Part shown: positions 10,788 through 22,663 of the stretch, in pieces | Numbering within the stretch: position 1 is the first letter of the stretch | How the letters are laid out: each line of letters begins with the position of its first letter | Assembly: GCA_946894095.1 (NCBI GenBank) | Contig: OX335659.1 | Coordinates: 2,301,501-2,365,500, forward strand | Reading direction: 5' to 3' | Origin: Incurvaria masculella | Lineage: Eukaryota > Arthropoda > Insecta > Lepidoptera > Incurvariidae | DNA: 64,000 nt | Position numbers and translations under genes: made by a program | Notes under the pieces: model-generated | Told to the model about the DNA's origin: nothing | What the model saw: the letters and a program-made list of their open reading frames with translations, nothing else | Databases searched by the model: none

Positions 10788-12090
10788 GACAGATTAGGTC
10801 AAAGTTCCTTCGACAGTTTGGTGCAACTGGTGAAGATCATGCATCATGACACGCCATCTGCAAGATAGGACCCCCTCCGCACGGCGGCGGCGCGGCTGCG
10901 CGCTGTCAATAGCGCGGGCTCGTTAAAAGGTCGCACACAAAGCAAGTGGGGCACGTTTCCGTAACGCGGAGTAAACTAAAGGCGCTCGTAACTGCGCCTC
11001 TATGCGGCGGCACAGTGAGGACCGACGGACCAGTAGGTCAACTTACATTTGGTTTTAATTTTTTGTCATATGTCAATGCGGTATTCTCGTTAAAATTGAA
11101 ACAGTGATTTATTTACGAAGGTCGAGCATTTTTATACGAGAACTACGAACGGTATCGAGTAAGCGCACAAATTGTTGTATGCGTTTGACAGTTGGTAACG
11201 AAAGCGCTATCGATTCCATTTGTCAAACGCATACAATATTTTTGACAGGTGATATCGTCTTCTAGATAGCGCTTGCTCGATAGCGTTCGCTGTAGGAGGT
11301 CAGGTATGAGATTTTTTTTAATTATTGGCAAGACTTTAGGCCGCATTGAACATATCCTACATATGTAGAATCGACAGAAAATCAAGGACACATTAATTTT
11401 ATTCACGATTCTATATACATATCACATTCGTTGAAAAAAGTGACGTACCGGCTTAGTAGGGAAACCATTTTTTTTACTTGTATCTTTATATGTTTGTCCA
11501 GTGAGTGGTTTGTATATCTAATAGAAAAAGCGAGACTTTAACTTACAATTTAATTTTTAAAAATTATAACAGTGATTTGTCCCAGTTTGCCTTCATGGCC
11601 AAATCCGAAAGTAATAATGCACTTTTCACAAAAATGCAAAAATTCACCCTGTATTCAGTTAGATGTGTTTTAGCTGTCAAGATTCTTCATCTTTCTGTCT
11701 GCCTGCTCATAAAAAACTTACCAGATTTTAATAAAGTTTGCATCTATGCATAGCCTGAGATTTTATTACAGGCTACTTACCATTACGCTAAATTGCTTGA
11801 GGGTCAGTAGTGGGGTTAAATTTCTCATATTCTGGGACAGACTCTACAGAACTCTGGGAATCAATCACAATCGTCTTATTTACATACATTGCCGTGTTAG
11901 TACAGTCGAACAAAGAGTTTAGGATACACATCCGGTTGAATGAAAAGATGAACAGTCGAAATACTTTGACTATTGGAAACAATTATAGCGATGAGTGTAG
12001 ATTCAAACATAGTTGAGGATGTCTAATAGCTACTGAGTAAACAAAACCCTAACAAAATTGAATCAGAGGTTGTATTTAAACACCATTAAT
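10788..12090. other. Unannotated stretch with one hairpin
   Basis: No gene seen. TTGTATGCGTTTGACA at about 11174-11190 and its reverse complement at about 11221-11237 form a near-perfect hairpin, bordered by AGCGCTATCGA-type motifs, so a small MITE is likely around 11140-11290. The rest is AT-rich. Confidence 0.4.
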
Positions 12091-12384
12091 TTTTAGGGAT
12101 CCGTACCCAAAGGGTGAAAACGGAACCCTATTCATAAGACTCCGCTGTCCGTCCGTACGTCCGTCCGTCACAGGGCTGTATCTCTGAACCGTAATAGGTA
12201 GCCAGCTGAAATTTTCACAGAGTGTGTATTTATTTTGCCGCTATAACAACAAATAGGTAAAAAGTGAAGATAATAAAAATTAAAGGGGGCCCCCATACAA
12301 AAAACGTGATTTTTTGTGTTAAATCTTGTACGATGGTACGGAACCCTTCGTGTGCGAGTCCGACTCGCACTTGGCCGGTTTTTT
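12091..12384 (-). repeat. ACGG-tract SINE-like repeat
   Basis: Near full-length minus-strand copy, from TTTTAGGGATCCGTACCC to CACTTGGCCGGTTTT. Confidence 0.82.
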
Positions 12385-13371
12385 ACGTTGATTTATCTTT
12401 AGTTTGATTTGTTGATTTTGTTGATTTGTTTTTACCTTTGGTTGACTGTACAAAAAGTGCGTTTCCCACTGCTCTCTCAATTTACTGTGGCGGCGGCAGT
12501 TAAAAATAGCCGTTCCACCGAGCGACCCAGTTTCGCGGCGAATCCTAAAGTTAAGGCCACGCAATCCCAGGCGCGACGTCGCAAATGAAAACAATTGGTC
12601 GAATCTTACACGATAGAGGCGTTTTTTGGGGCCAGAGAGGATAATAGGTCATGGAACAGCTAGATTGTCTTTAAAAAGCAATGATTAGATTTTTTTTATT
12701 TGGTGAACCATTGACCAGATAGCCCAGCAAGAAGGTTTTAGACAGTACCTTTTGTTTAAGTGAGTATTGATTTTCGATACCGAATTTCGAATATCGATTT
12801 TCGAAAGGTCACTATTTTTGTTTAACAATAAAATTAGTCGCAGAAAGAACGTATTTTTGATAACACCCTCAAAGTGTAGAATTCCTCCGTGAAGATAGGG
12901 CAACATTTACAGGCAAAAGCGTTTGTAGGCTATATCAGCAGCACACGAAAACATTATTAGGGCCGTAAAAAAAGATCCTCTAGGATCAAAATTAGACTGA
13001 AAGCAATAAATCAATATATATTTTTTTTGCCTTAGAGAAAATTTGTCAAAAAAAGTTTTAGTCTTAAATTGATATATTTTAAACTGTTTAACTTTAAGAA
13101 AATGTTCACTTGTTCATGTACACAAAGCAATATGAAAATGGTGCGTCGAGCGTGGGCGATATGCGCCTTAACTGGATGCGTCTTGGCTTGCATCACGCCG
13201 CGCCCGGAACGGGAGCAACTGAACTAAAACTACTACAACATTGCTACTGTGTTACTTGGTTCACTAGAAAACTTTAGGGTGAGATAAATAGTCGTAATTT
13301 AAACTAAAACTAATGAATACAAGACGTAATTTCCTACGTCACTTTGACGTATTTTCAATGGACGAAATGTA
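12385..13371. other. Unannotated AT-rich stretch
   Basis: No gene or named repeat supported. A GAGATAAATAGTCGT box occurs at about 13280. Confidence 0.35.
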
Positions 13372-13635
13372 TTTTTTGGGGTTCCGTAACCAAAGGTTGC
13401 CAACGTAACCCTATTACTAAGCCTCCCTGTCCGTCTGTCCGTCCGTCCGTCTGTCAAAGGGCTGTATCTCATGAACCGTAATAGGTAGGCAGCTGAATTT
13501 TTCACAGAGTGTGTATTTATTTTTCCGCTAAAACATTATTAGATATTAAATAAAAAAAAATATATAAATTAAAGTGGAGCCCAATATAAAAACGTGTTTT
13601 TTTGTGTTAAATATTATAAGACTCGCACTTGGCCA
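13372..13635 (-). repeat. ACGG-tract SINE-like repeat, head truncated
   Basis: Minus-strand copy that loses part of the head around 13600-13635; ends CACTTGGCCA. Confidence 0.75.
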
Positions 13636-13867
13636 TGTGTAGCGCGGCATATGGCGTAAGCCAGGTCCTCCAATAGGTGCCCGACGACGCCCATGGGATT
13701 TCGAACTTTCATAAGGGCTGCGAAAGCCTGCCGGTCGTCCGGGTGCTCCTTCACACAACGTTTGTAGGGCCCTACGTTATACTTTTAAGGAAATACCTGA
13801 GCCGGAAACGTTGGGAAATCCCAGTTTGCCGGTATTATAAGATTTACAGGATCCGGCTGGTTTTAAT

Positions 13868-14013
13868 TTAAATCATGTCGTTGAGTGATGGGGGACGACG
13901 ACATCTAGTGCGTCGGCGGAAAGCAGTGAGTACCGCTGAAGGCCCAGGAGGACTGGAGAAAAATTGTAGAGGCGTTTGTCCAGCAGTGGACGCAAACACG
14001 CTGACTGACTGAC
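13868..14013 (+). repeat. RTE-type LINE 3' end, 5' truncated
   Basis: It keeps only the last part of the RTE reverse-transcriptase frame and the 3' end GTCCAGCAGTGGACGCAAAC followed by (CTGA)n. The same end is found at 30108, 41962 and 44500. Confidence 0.7.
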
Positions 14014-14656
14014 TGTTGAGCGATAGTAGAAAGGGGACGCAGGGATGACATTATGCAGCTCTGAAGACCCTTTTCTCCCTGGTACAGACGATAAAACAGA
14101 GAGAAGGGATGCACCCTTTGAAATTGAAGTTTCTCTTTTCGGGATATCTAGGTTTTTTTTTTATTTTTTTTTTTTATTTACACACACACCAGTACAGATA
14201 ATCATCGATATTAAGAAAAGGACAATAGCTAACTTAAATGTATACAATATAAAATAAAAACGAAATTCTTAACTGTACTAGCGAGAGGCTGGTAAGATTG
14301 ATCATATTTTGCCACCTAAACTGGCCACAAGGCTGTTTTATAGGTGGCATTTTCAGTTGTGCCTTTACTGTTTATATTTGGGTATCTCTCTTAAGTTTTA
14401 AATCGATGGATGTTATAAATGATGTATTACAAAATTAAAAACTATAAAAAAAAAAGAAAAATAACAAAGAAAATTAAAAAGAGAAAAAAAAGTGTTTTGT
14501 GTATGTGTGTTCTGTAGTATGTGAGGGTGTGTTCGTGTGTGCGTGTGTGTGAGGTTGAGAGGGTGTGTGTGTTTGTGTGTGAGGGTGAGGCAGGGTGTGT
14601 GTGTGTATGTGAGAGTATTAGAATGAGGGTGCTTGCAAATCTTTGTTTGTTTAATT
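14014..14656. repeat. A-rich and TG-rich low-complexity stretch
   Basis: Polypurine and poly(T)/poly(A) runs, then an imperfect (GT)n block at about 14496-14620. It adjoins the 3' end of the following minus-strand LINE and may include its 3' tail. Confidence 0.5.
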
Positions 14657-15955
14657 TTATATAGTAACATAGAACAGGTGCTCAGTCTCCTCATAGTCCT
14701 TCGAACCGAGCCATTGTGTTAGGTTCTTCTTTAAAACGGCCTTGCGGGTGCCCTTGAAGTTGCATTCATCAACAGCCTTATTGTAAAGGAAAGGTCCAAG
14801 GAACGCTCTGAATCGTTGCCCGAAAGCGGTTCTGGTCACATGTACTGCTAACCGGCCTGTTTGTCTCGTATTGTATGTAATAGCAGGATTCGTTTGCGGG
14901 AATCCATGCACCCAAATAAGAAGCTTTGCAATGTACAGCTGCCGTACACTTAGAAGGCCAGTTTCTTGCAGCAAATCTCTTGTTCGGTAAAGAAAAGGTT
15001 TTCTGAACAGAACCCTAAGCGCAGCTCTTTGAGACCTTTCAGCCACCAGCATGTGAGTCTTTGCAGCACCGCCCCATGCCGCTATGCAGTAGGTCAGGAT
15101 TGACTCGCCGAGAGCCTGGTAAATGCTTCGGAGTAGTGGTTTCCTTCCAACAGATCTTAGGTCCTTGAAAACAAACATTAGCTTCCTTGTGCGTTTAGCG
15201 AGGTTTTCTAGGTGATTTTTCCAGCAAAGCTTGTTATCCAGTATAACTCCGAGATATGTTGTACTTTTTACTGCACTAACCTCCTGACAGTCACAGTCGG
15301 GGCGGCATGAGGCACCTGCGTTTTTGTGTATTTTCAGCACTCTTTCACTCATCGGCTGACCAGCTTCTGTAATGCTGTAGCACATATAGTTGGTTTTAGA
15401 GACATTTAGAGTAAGCAGATTCCTGTCAAGCCACTGTTTGACTGTGCTTAAGCCAAACTCTGCACGGTCGTATGCTTGCTGCCAGGTGTCTCCAGAGAAA
15501 ACCAATGCCGTATCGTCAGCATAGGCAATGATCCTGCAGCCCTCCAGATCAAGTTTACAAAGCCCGTTTAGGTAAATTATAAATAATATTGGGCCCAGGA
15601 CGCTGCCCTGGGGAACTCCGTATTCGATTGTTGATGGGCTGCTGGTGCACTGACCCATTCTGACGGTTTGGGTGCGTGCTATTAGGTAGCTCTCAAACAA
15701 TTTTAGCTGAAGACCTCTGATACCCATGAGCTCTAGTTTTCGCAAAAGTATTGGAATGGAAACGGTATCAAAAGCCTTTGCCAAATCCAGAAATATACTA
15801 ATGCAGTGTCTGGATCGATCGAGATGGTCAGACACTGTATCAATTAGGAGGCACACTGCATCCTCTGTTGATTTTCCCTCCCTAAAGTTAAATTGATTTT
15901 CTGCAATTAGTTTGTTCTTCTCCAGGTAGCTAATAAGGCGAGTATGTTTTAACAC
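14657..15955 (-). CDS. Non-LTR retrotransposon reverse transcriptase, 5' truncated (Jockey/CR1 group)
   Basis: A 432-residue frame with the middle and C-terminal part of a LINE ORF2. Reverse transcriptase motifs in order: FREGKSTEDAV near residue 25, FLDLAKAFDTV near 57, YGVPQGSVLGPILF near 113, and the catalytic AYADDTALVF near 145. A thumb region follows with TTYLGVILDNKLCWKNHL near 235 and a LINE-type C-terminus. The endonuclease domain and ORF1 are missing: the copy is 5' truncated near 15960, as is usual after incomplete target-primed reverse transcription. No stop or frameshift is seen within the remaining frame, so it is fairly young. Clade within the Jockey/CR1/Daphne group was not resolved. 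Not expected to be active. Confidence 0.88.
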   Translation of the reverse strand: MLKHTRLISYLEKNKLIAENQFNFREGKSTEDAVCLLIDTVSDHLDRSRHCISIFLDLAKAFDTVSIPILLRKLELMGIRGLQLKLFESYLIARTQTVRMGQCTSSPSTIEYGVPQGSVLGPILFIIYLNGLCKLDLEGCRIIAYADDTALVFSGDTWQQAYDRAEFGLSTVKQWLDRNLLTLNVSKTNYMCYSITEAGQPMSERVLKIHKNAGASCRPDCDCQEVSAVKSTTYLGVILDNKLCWKNHLENLAKRTRKLMFVFKDLRSVGRKPLLRSIYQALGESILTYCIAAWGGAAKTHMLVAERSQRAALRVLFRKPFLYRTRDLLQETGLLSVRQLYIAKLLIWVHGFPQTNPAITYNTRQTGRLAVHVTRTAFGQRFRAFLGPFLYNKAVDECNFKGTRKAVLKKNLTQWLGSKDYEETEHLFYVTI

Positions 15956-15960
15956 CGTCC

Positions 15961-16519
15961 ATCTTTACTGTTTAACCGGAAGGTACCTAACTATACTTAG
16001 AGCCGTCCGCGACTGTACTTCGAACGAAAATAACTCGCGATGAAATATTACAAAACGTGATTTGCGCGAGCAGACCGTGTCGCGACGGAACGAACGCAAT
16101 GCAGATAAAATCAGCGTTTGAACCGCACAAATACATACCAAGGCCACAGAAGTAGTATACATGCATATACGTGCACACCCCAAGGCCCACCGATAGCACT
16201 GTGGCACTAGGCTGACCCAGTGACCGGGCGCCCGCCGCCGCGCCGCGGTGCCAGCGACGTCACTCGACCGCTAGGGCCACGCTAGCGCCATTCTACAGAC
16301 TCAAATACTTATCTATCGGAGTGTCACTGGTGTGTGCTGAGATTTCTTGAGGGTCCATCTTGCAAGCACTAGAAAAGCGTAGATAGGTTCGTGTCCTCCG
16401 AGTTGCAGATAACCGACGACGATCAGCCCTGCCACGAGTTTTTTCAAACGAAACGATAGAATAACGTGTGCGTTCATCGAAAGAACTTTGTATGAGAGCT
16501 CATTTCTTTAAAGCCGTCG
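15961..16519. other. Unannotated stretch
   Basis: Unique-looking sequence with a short G+C-rich part at 16220-16290. No exon could be supported. Confidence 0.35.
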
Positions 16520-17069
16520 TTAAGGTGGCCCAACCCGGCGGCCTCAACTCATTTGCGGGCACGGTACAAAACCGTGCTGTTGCGCTCTGGGACCTTCTCT
16601 GTTTCCAAGAATAAGACAGGCTCCGTGATCAGGAAGATGCAACATGTCCACAAAAAAGACTATGTGCATAGTGTATGATTTGGTAAGATTTACGAAAATT
16701 TTAATTTCAAAACGACTTATAGCTAAAAGTAAACCACGACCGCTGTAGTCAAAAATCTAACAAAAACCGAATAGATTATAAATCTTGATTAAATAAGCTA
16801 TGTCTGATGACTAATCTTATTTAGATGTTCTTACTTTATCATTGCGTAATCCACCTACAAAGTTATTGTATAAAACGCGCGAAAAATCCGAACTTTCGGA
16901 CGTTATAACTTGGAAACCAAACACAATTTTACAATGCCAATGGTCATCAGACATCTAGTTCAATCAAATAGAGCTATTTTGAGCAAAATTTTGGATCTCT
17001 GACAAGAAATATAGGCGTGATCTTCTTTCCCCTTTTGTATGGGGAGATGAGCGGGTTGGGCCACCTCAA
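16520..17069 (+). mobile_element. TTAA-flanked MITE, copy 4
   Basis: Same family as 8256-8783. Left TTAA at 16520-16523; the right one has mutated to TCAA at 17066-17069. Confidence 0.82.
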
Positions 17070-17099
17070 GTCACAGGAAATCTAAGATTTGAAAATTTT

Positions 17100-17390
17100 A
17101 AGAAATGCATTCTTTGTCCATTGGCTAAGGCACAATTTTGCACGGCGACTGCCATTAAAAAACGTTTCCCTACCCCTAAACATTATCAGATTATTATAAA
17201 ATAAAATATCACTTTAGAAAGCTTATTTCTATGTCTGAATGTTTTGTTTTTTTTTTCTAAATAACTGTAAATCCAACATTTCAAAAACCTAGTAAAACTT
17301 ATCTAGTTGAATGTGTTAAAAAGAGTGTTGGATGCTTTGGGATCTTGTGACTTTTGGACTTTACGATGCGTCCTCTTCAGATTTGGTTAT
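17100..17390. repeat. Dispersed repeat fragments
   Basis: 17104-17165 (GAAATGCATTCTTTGTCCAT, GCACGGCGACTGCCATT) recurs inverted at 33487-33560. 17332-17390 (GGATCTTGTGACTTTTGGAC, CGTCCTCTTCAGATTTGG) recurs inverted in the foldback at 6722-6913. No full element could be delimited. Confidence 0.45.
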
Positions 17391-17475
17391 CGTCAGGGCG
17401 AAAGCACAGGCGAAATTTGGCCGAAATAGCATGCCGGAGAAATACTTGAGAAGGTCAGGGCGTCACACAAAAGAC

Positions 17476-18091
17476 CACGGAATATTGAGGAGGCAGGAAG
17501 TGAAACGTTTGTAAATTTGTTCCAGGACCGCTGTTACAGTTTTACTTAAGACCTTTTTGCTCCGCGAATGTATAACAGTCGCAATTGGCTATCCCTTCTT
17601 AATCGATAACCAAACAACAAATCCACATTTGTTTAGTAAATATGAACCTTAACGTTATCACTCTATGTTGGAATTCCAATACTGTTTGCAATCAAATGTT
17701 ACGTCACTTTCGAACACGGCCGAGCGCCTCACACGCACGTGGTCAAAAACAACGTAGCGAGACATAACCCAGCGAGCAAAATGACGCCGCGGCGCCATTT
17801 GTTTCGTAATGCATTTGTCGTAAGTTTTATCGCTATTCATGTAAATGAAACTTACCGGTGATACGAAACTCCTCCATTATGAAGGTTGTGCACCGGCGGC
17901 CGTGTTTGCACGTTATTATGGCACAGTACGACATTACTCCTTTTCAATTTTAGATTGTATCACGGATAAGTTAATGCACAGGACAGCCGCAGAGGAGTGA
18001 ATCATGCGCGTATGAAGTGAGCGGTTCCCCGCTAAAGACCGGCGCGCGAGTTCCGCCCACTTCACAATTCTTACCTCCTAATTGTTCTGTG
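17476..18091 (+). mobile_element. hAT-type MITE, copy 1 (616 bp)
   Basis: Flanked by a perfect 8-bp duplication CAAAAGAC (17468-17475 and 18092-18099). Imperfect inverted ends: CACGGAATATTGAGGAGG on the left; CACAGAACAATTAGGAGG read from the right. An 8-bp duplication is the rule for hAT elements. No transposase. A second, shorter copy is at 47667-48148 in the opposite orientation and lacks a segment of about 130 bp found here near 17745-17880. Confidence 0.85.
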
Positions 18092-18279
18092 CAAAAGACA
18101 ATCGGCGCTTTCGTTCTCGCGGCGAGATCTCACGGTGACCCCGCGCGCCGCCGAGCCGCACCTTCACTGTCACGACGGTTGGCGAAACGGCGCGACATCG
18201 CGTAAGCGCGGTCGCGGATCCGCGATTTCGTTGACGGCGGTGGAAACGGGGGAGAGCGAGCAATACAATTTCGGTAAAT

Positions 18280-18389
18280 AAAAACCGGCCAAGTGCGAGT
18301 CGGACAGACGGACGGACGGACGGACGGACGGACAGCGGAGGCTTAGTAATAGGGTTCCGTTTTCACCCTTTAGGTACGAAACCGTAAAA
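18280..18389 (+). repeat. ACGG-tract SINE-like repeat, internally deleted
   Basis: The head (ACCGGCCAAGTGCGAGTCGG) joins directly to the (ACGG)n tract and 3' end; the middle 180 bp are missing. The junction lies at GGAC-type repeats, so slippage or recombination between short repeats is likely. Confidence 0.8.
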
Positions 18390-18839
18390 CGAGTGATGCG
18401 AGGGGGGGGGGCGGGCAGCTCCCTCCCCTGGATCCGCATCAGATTTCAAGGCTTTTACGGCAAACGGATCGATAAATCGGTTCGATGACCCGATGGCTAT
18501 TCAAGTCAGTAAAGGGCCAGTAATCATACAACCATTACACTTACCATACAAACATAGTTTGGTGATCACTTGAAAACCAATATTCCAATTCACTTGGTAT
18601 ATAACACCGACCAAGTAATCTGTGTCTGCACGTCGTTTTTGAAAATAAATGTTGCTCGTAGATTCTATTTTTAGTGTTATATGATACGAATACGAAAGAA
18701 ATAATCAATAGACAATACAATGTCCAACCCCACACCGCCCAATGCATATCTGTGGATTCGTGACGTCAGGCGACCTCGGCTCGCTCAGCTGGCGAGCTGC
18801 CGTCACCGATCCGCAGATCGATCCCCGGCCCGCACTCAC

Positions 18840-18944
18840 CCGAGTATGACGAGCTCGCCGTACTTGACGAGCGGCTTCGGCTTGAGCTCGGAGCCACTCT
18901 CGCCCGCCTCCTCCAGTATTGGCGACTCCGCACTGTCCGCAGCA
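18840..18944 (-). CDS. pli: Pellino E3 ubiquitin ligase, coding exon 2
   Basis: A 105-bp exon. On the minus strand CTGTTGCAG (acceptor, ending at 18945) precedes it and GTGAGT (donor, from 18839) follows. It encodes 34 whole codons with one base of a split codon before and two after; the peptide includes SAESPILEEAGESG and KPLVKYGELVIL. VKYGEL-[VI]-[VI]-LGYNG is the strongly conserved start of the Pellino FHA domain, and insect proteins have ESPIL shortly before it. Pellino is a cytoplasmic adaptor and RING-like E3 ligase acting on IRAK/Pelle kinases in Toll/IL-1 signalling. The next exon should begin by completing the Gly codon (GG plus one base) and continue with YNG; it was not found in 1-18839. 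Recognition rests on memory of the family, not a search. Confidence 0.85.
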
Positions 18945-19039
18945 CTGCAACAGACAACGGCACACGTCACTACACTGCTGCGTCGCGCCACTCGCGTCGC
19001 GCGTCGCCCGAGGGGGACATATTCAACTCAATAATAAGA

Positions 19040-19348
19040 AACGAGTCGGACTCGCACACGAAGGGTTCCGTACCATCGTGCAAGATTTACCACAAAAAAA
19101 AAAAGATTTTTTGTATGAGGCCCCCCTTTAATTTTTATTATTTTACAATGTTATCTATTTGTTGTTATAGCGGCAAAATAAATACACACTCTGTGAAAAT
19201 TTCAGCTGTCTATCTGTTGCGGTTACTGAAATACAGCCCTGTGCCAGACGGACGGACAAACGGACGAACGGACGGACGGACGGACGGACGGACGAGAGGC
19301 TTAGTAATAGGGTTCCGTTGGCACCCTTTGGGTACGGATCCCTAAAAA
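19040..19348 (+). repeat. ACGG-tract SINE-like repeat
   Basis: Near full-length plus-strand copy with an imperfect (ACGG) tract at about 19247-19293. It begins at ACGAGTCGGACTCGCACACG and lacks the first bases of the head. Confidence 0.83.
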
Positions 19349-20249
19349 CTTACTAAGCAAGCACAAACGGCGCTTTATGCAACGAATGAGATATAAATAT
19401 GTATGTAGAGTCGGTCACTGTAGTCTCAGCCCCGATTGCACGAAGAGACGGCCGAGTTAATCAATGTTCAAACACGTCACTTTTAGTGAACCGCATTGAG
19501 TTCCTTCCATACTGTCCATACAAAGTGACGTGTTTAATCATATGTTGACGCTAACTTTGATGTTTTGTCCTTTCGTGCACTCGGCCCTTGATAGGATAAT
19601 GAGTTGATCAAGGTCCATACAATGGCTCGTGTCTTTATTTTTTATTAATAAAAAAATCTGAAATTTTGCACGGTAAATAAATCAACTTGGAGCTACACCT
19701 GTACGTTTGATTACGTAACGTGTACCCAGGACCCTGTACCCATGATGTGTGACATGCCTTTATGTATTTTTGCATACACATTGTGACCGAAGCATTTTCA
19801 TAACGAAACGTCAATGAAAAAGTCCGTGTTAGCCGTGCTATGAAGGCAAAGTCCTGGCATCGCACCTACCTACTTTTTTCGGAAATGCGGTGTTGGGCTT
19901 GTATCATGGCAGTAGATGTGTGCAGTTATTTAAAAAAAGCCGACAAAATATATAAATATTTATTTATTCCTACGAGCAGACAGCCATTTCCGTTGTGTCG
20001 CTTTGACGAGACGCATCGATCGTAGGTCATTAACGGGAGGTCATCATTACGTAGCACCGGCGGCAGGTAATAACATTAGAACCAGTTCGCACGCAGCGTC
20101 AGCTGCAGCGGGGACCGGCTCGCGGCGCTGTAGGTCACCGCTACTGGAAATGACATGCTGTTCCGGTCAGCAGCGGGGCCATTCCGTGTGGTCCAAGCAC
20201 CTCTCAAATCAGCCTTAATAATTGCAATTTTCATGATGAATAGCGTCGA
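19349..20249. other. Unannotated stretch
   Basis: No exon, RNA gene or named repeat was supported. Confidence 0.35.
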
Positions 20250-21570
20250 ACAATTGAATCAAACTATTAATGGTAGACCGCAGCCAGATCTAGCCCATAA
20301 ACACTGTCATATTCACATGTTTGACTGGCGCTCGACCGAGCCAAACTATTCATGGTAGACCTCAGCGAGATCGAGCCCATAAAGACTGTCATATTCACAT
20401 GTTTGACTGGCGCTCGATCGAGCCTAACTATTCACGGTAGACGCAGCTAGATCGAGCCCATACAAACTGTAATATTCATGTTTGACTGCCGCTCGATCGA
20501 GCCAAACTATTCATGGTACCTCAGCCAGATCGAGCCCATAAACACTGTGATATTCACATGTTTGACTGGCGCTCGATCGAGCCTAACTATTCACGGTAGA
20601 CGCAGCTAGATCGAGCCCATACAAACTGTAATATTCATGTTTGACTGCCGCTCGATCGAGCCAAACTATTCATGGTACCTCAGCCAGATCGAGCCCATAA
20701 ACACGGTCATATTCACATGTTTGACTGGCGCTCGATCGAGCCTAACTATTCACGGTAGACCGCAGCTAGATCGAGCCCATAAAAACCGTAATATTCATGT
20801 TTGACTGCCGCTCGATCGAGCCAAACTATTCATGGTAGACCGCAGCCAGATCGAGCCCATAAACACTGTCATATTCACATGTTTGACTGGCGCTCGCTCG
20901 AGCCTAACTATTCACGGTAGACGCAACTAGATCGAGCCCATACAAACTGTAATATTCATGTTTGCCTGCCGCTCGATCGAGCCAAACTATTCATGGTACC
21001 TCAGCCAGATCGAGCCCATAAACACGGTCATATTCACATGTTTGACTGGCGCTCGATCGAGCCTAACTATTCACGGTAGACCGCAGCTAGATCGAGCCCA
21101 TACAAACCGTAATATTCATGTTTGACTGCCGCTCGATCGAGCCAAACTATTCATGGTAGACCGCAGCCAGATCGAGCCCATAAACACTGTCATATTCACA
21201 TGTTTGACTGGCGCTCGATCGAGCCTAACTATTCACGGTAGACGCAACTAGATCGAGCCCATACAAACTGTAATATTCATGTTTGACTGCCGCTCGATCG
21301 AGCCAAACTATTCATGGTACCTCAGCCAGATCGAGCCCATAAACACGGTCATATTCACATGCTTGACTGGCGCTCGATCGAGCCTAACTATTCACGGTAG
21401 ACCGCAGCTAGATCGAGCCCATACAAACCGTAATATTCATGTTTGACTGCCGCTCGATCGAGCCAAACTATTCATGGTAGACCTCAGCGAGATCGAACCC
21501 ATAAACACTGTCATATTCACATGTTTGACTGGCGCTCGATCGAGCCGTACTATTTACGGTAGACCGGCGC
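20250..21570. repeat. Satellite array, about 80-bp monomers in 160-bp dimers
   Basis: Two alternating monomers of about 81 and 78 bp, each with GATCGAGCCCATA and the 12-bp palindrome GCTCGATCGAGC. Type A has ACATGTTTGACTGGCGC and TAACTATTCACGGTAGAC; type B has TTCATGTTTGACTGCCGC and CAAACTATTCATGGTA. About eight dimers with a few substitutions between them. Non-coding. Confidence 0.93.
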
Positions 21571-21880
21571 CAGATCGAGTCCCCACAACTGTAAGATGCG
21601 TGCAAATTGTCACTCAATGAAGCCATACCAACCGCAATATTCATGGCGAATCGCTGCTCGATTAAGCCATAAAAACGCCATATTGTTGACAGATCGTCAC
21701 TCGATTGAGCCATACCAACGCCTAATTTATGGAAAATCGCTGCTGGATTGAGCCATCCTAACCTAACCTTACCTAACTTAACGCCACTGAAATATTCATG
21801 GCGAATCGCGGCTCAATTAAGCGAAACTATTCACGGTAGATCGCTGCTTAATTGAGCCATAAGCCAGCTCGATTGAGCCA
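21571..21880. repeat. Decayed satellite monomers
   Basis: Diverged GATCGAG/GATTGAGCCAT units continue after the main array, as expected at an array edge. It contains CCTAACCTAACCTTACC at about 21757-21773, close to the insect TTAGG telomere unit. Confidence 0.7.
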
Positions 21881-22663
21881 ATTAGAAACACAAATAAAAT
21901 AAAAAATACAAATATAAGCAAACACCTTGAACGCTATCAATAATCACAGCATCAATTTCGACTCCCGACACGTCCCATTGTCTGATGCGCGCGACATCTA
22001 AATAACGATGTCCGCGTACGAAGCGCATCATTAGCGTGTTGATTAGATGAAGACGAGATGGCGGAGAGGATTGAACCCACCGGCATCCGGCGCGATCCGG
22101 TGAGAGCGAACGGCGGCCGACAATCGGAGGAAGCGAGCGGGTATTATCTTTGGTATTGTCTCGGAGTATGCAAATATTTTTGTCCGTGGGACTATCGCGG
22201 AGTGACTCCCGAACTCGCATTGCGGAAGCCAAGTTTGGGAAACTTTTTTATAGAGAAAGTTCGATGAGATAAATGGCCGTTACAGAAAGTAACGTTGAGA
22301 TAAATAGTCGTAACAGAAACGAATAATTACGAAAAGTAGTACTTTGTGACCTCAAGGAACAAAAGGAGTTCGAATGTATTGAGACAGATTTTTAGTGAAT
22401 AAAGAAGGCAACTGTAGAAATCGACCGCGAAAATTAGCAGCGATAAACGAAACTGGCAAACTGTTCCACATAGGACCAAAGGCCATAGTTGGAAAACTCG
22501 CGAAAGAGAGAAACACCATAGCCCGAATATGCAACAAGTATGGCCATAGAAACCTATTTTAATCTATGTATGGCCTAGATTTACTTTCGTGTAGCATAAG
22601 AGATCTGTCTACGGTCACTAACGTCAGCCATAAAATCGCTTGCAACTAAGTTATTTCGAGTTA
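21881..22663. other. Unannotated stretch
   Basis: Two GTTGAGATAAATAGTCG-type boxes at 22262-22310 are also seen near 7143 and 13275, so a dispersed repeat end is likely. Nothing else recognised. Confidence 0.35.

Noticed and set aside
18705..18965. Overlapping open frames on both strands across pellino exon 2
   Set aside because: They run through the splice sites. Only the minus frame giving KPLVKYGELVIL, bounded by TTGCAG and GTGAGT, fits a known protein.
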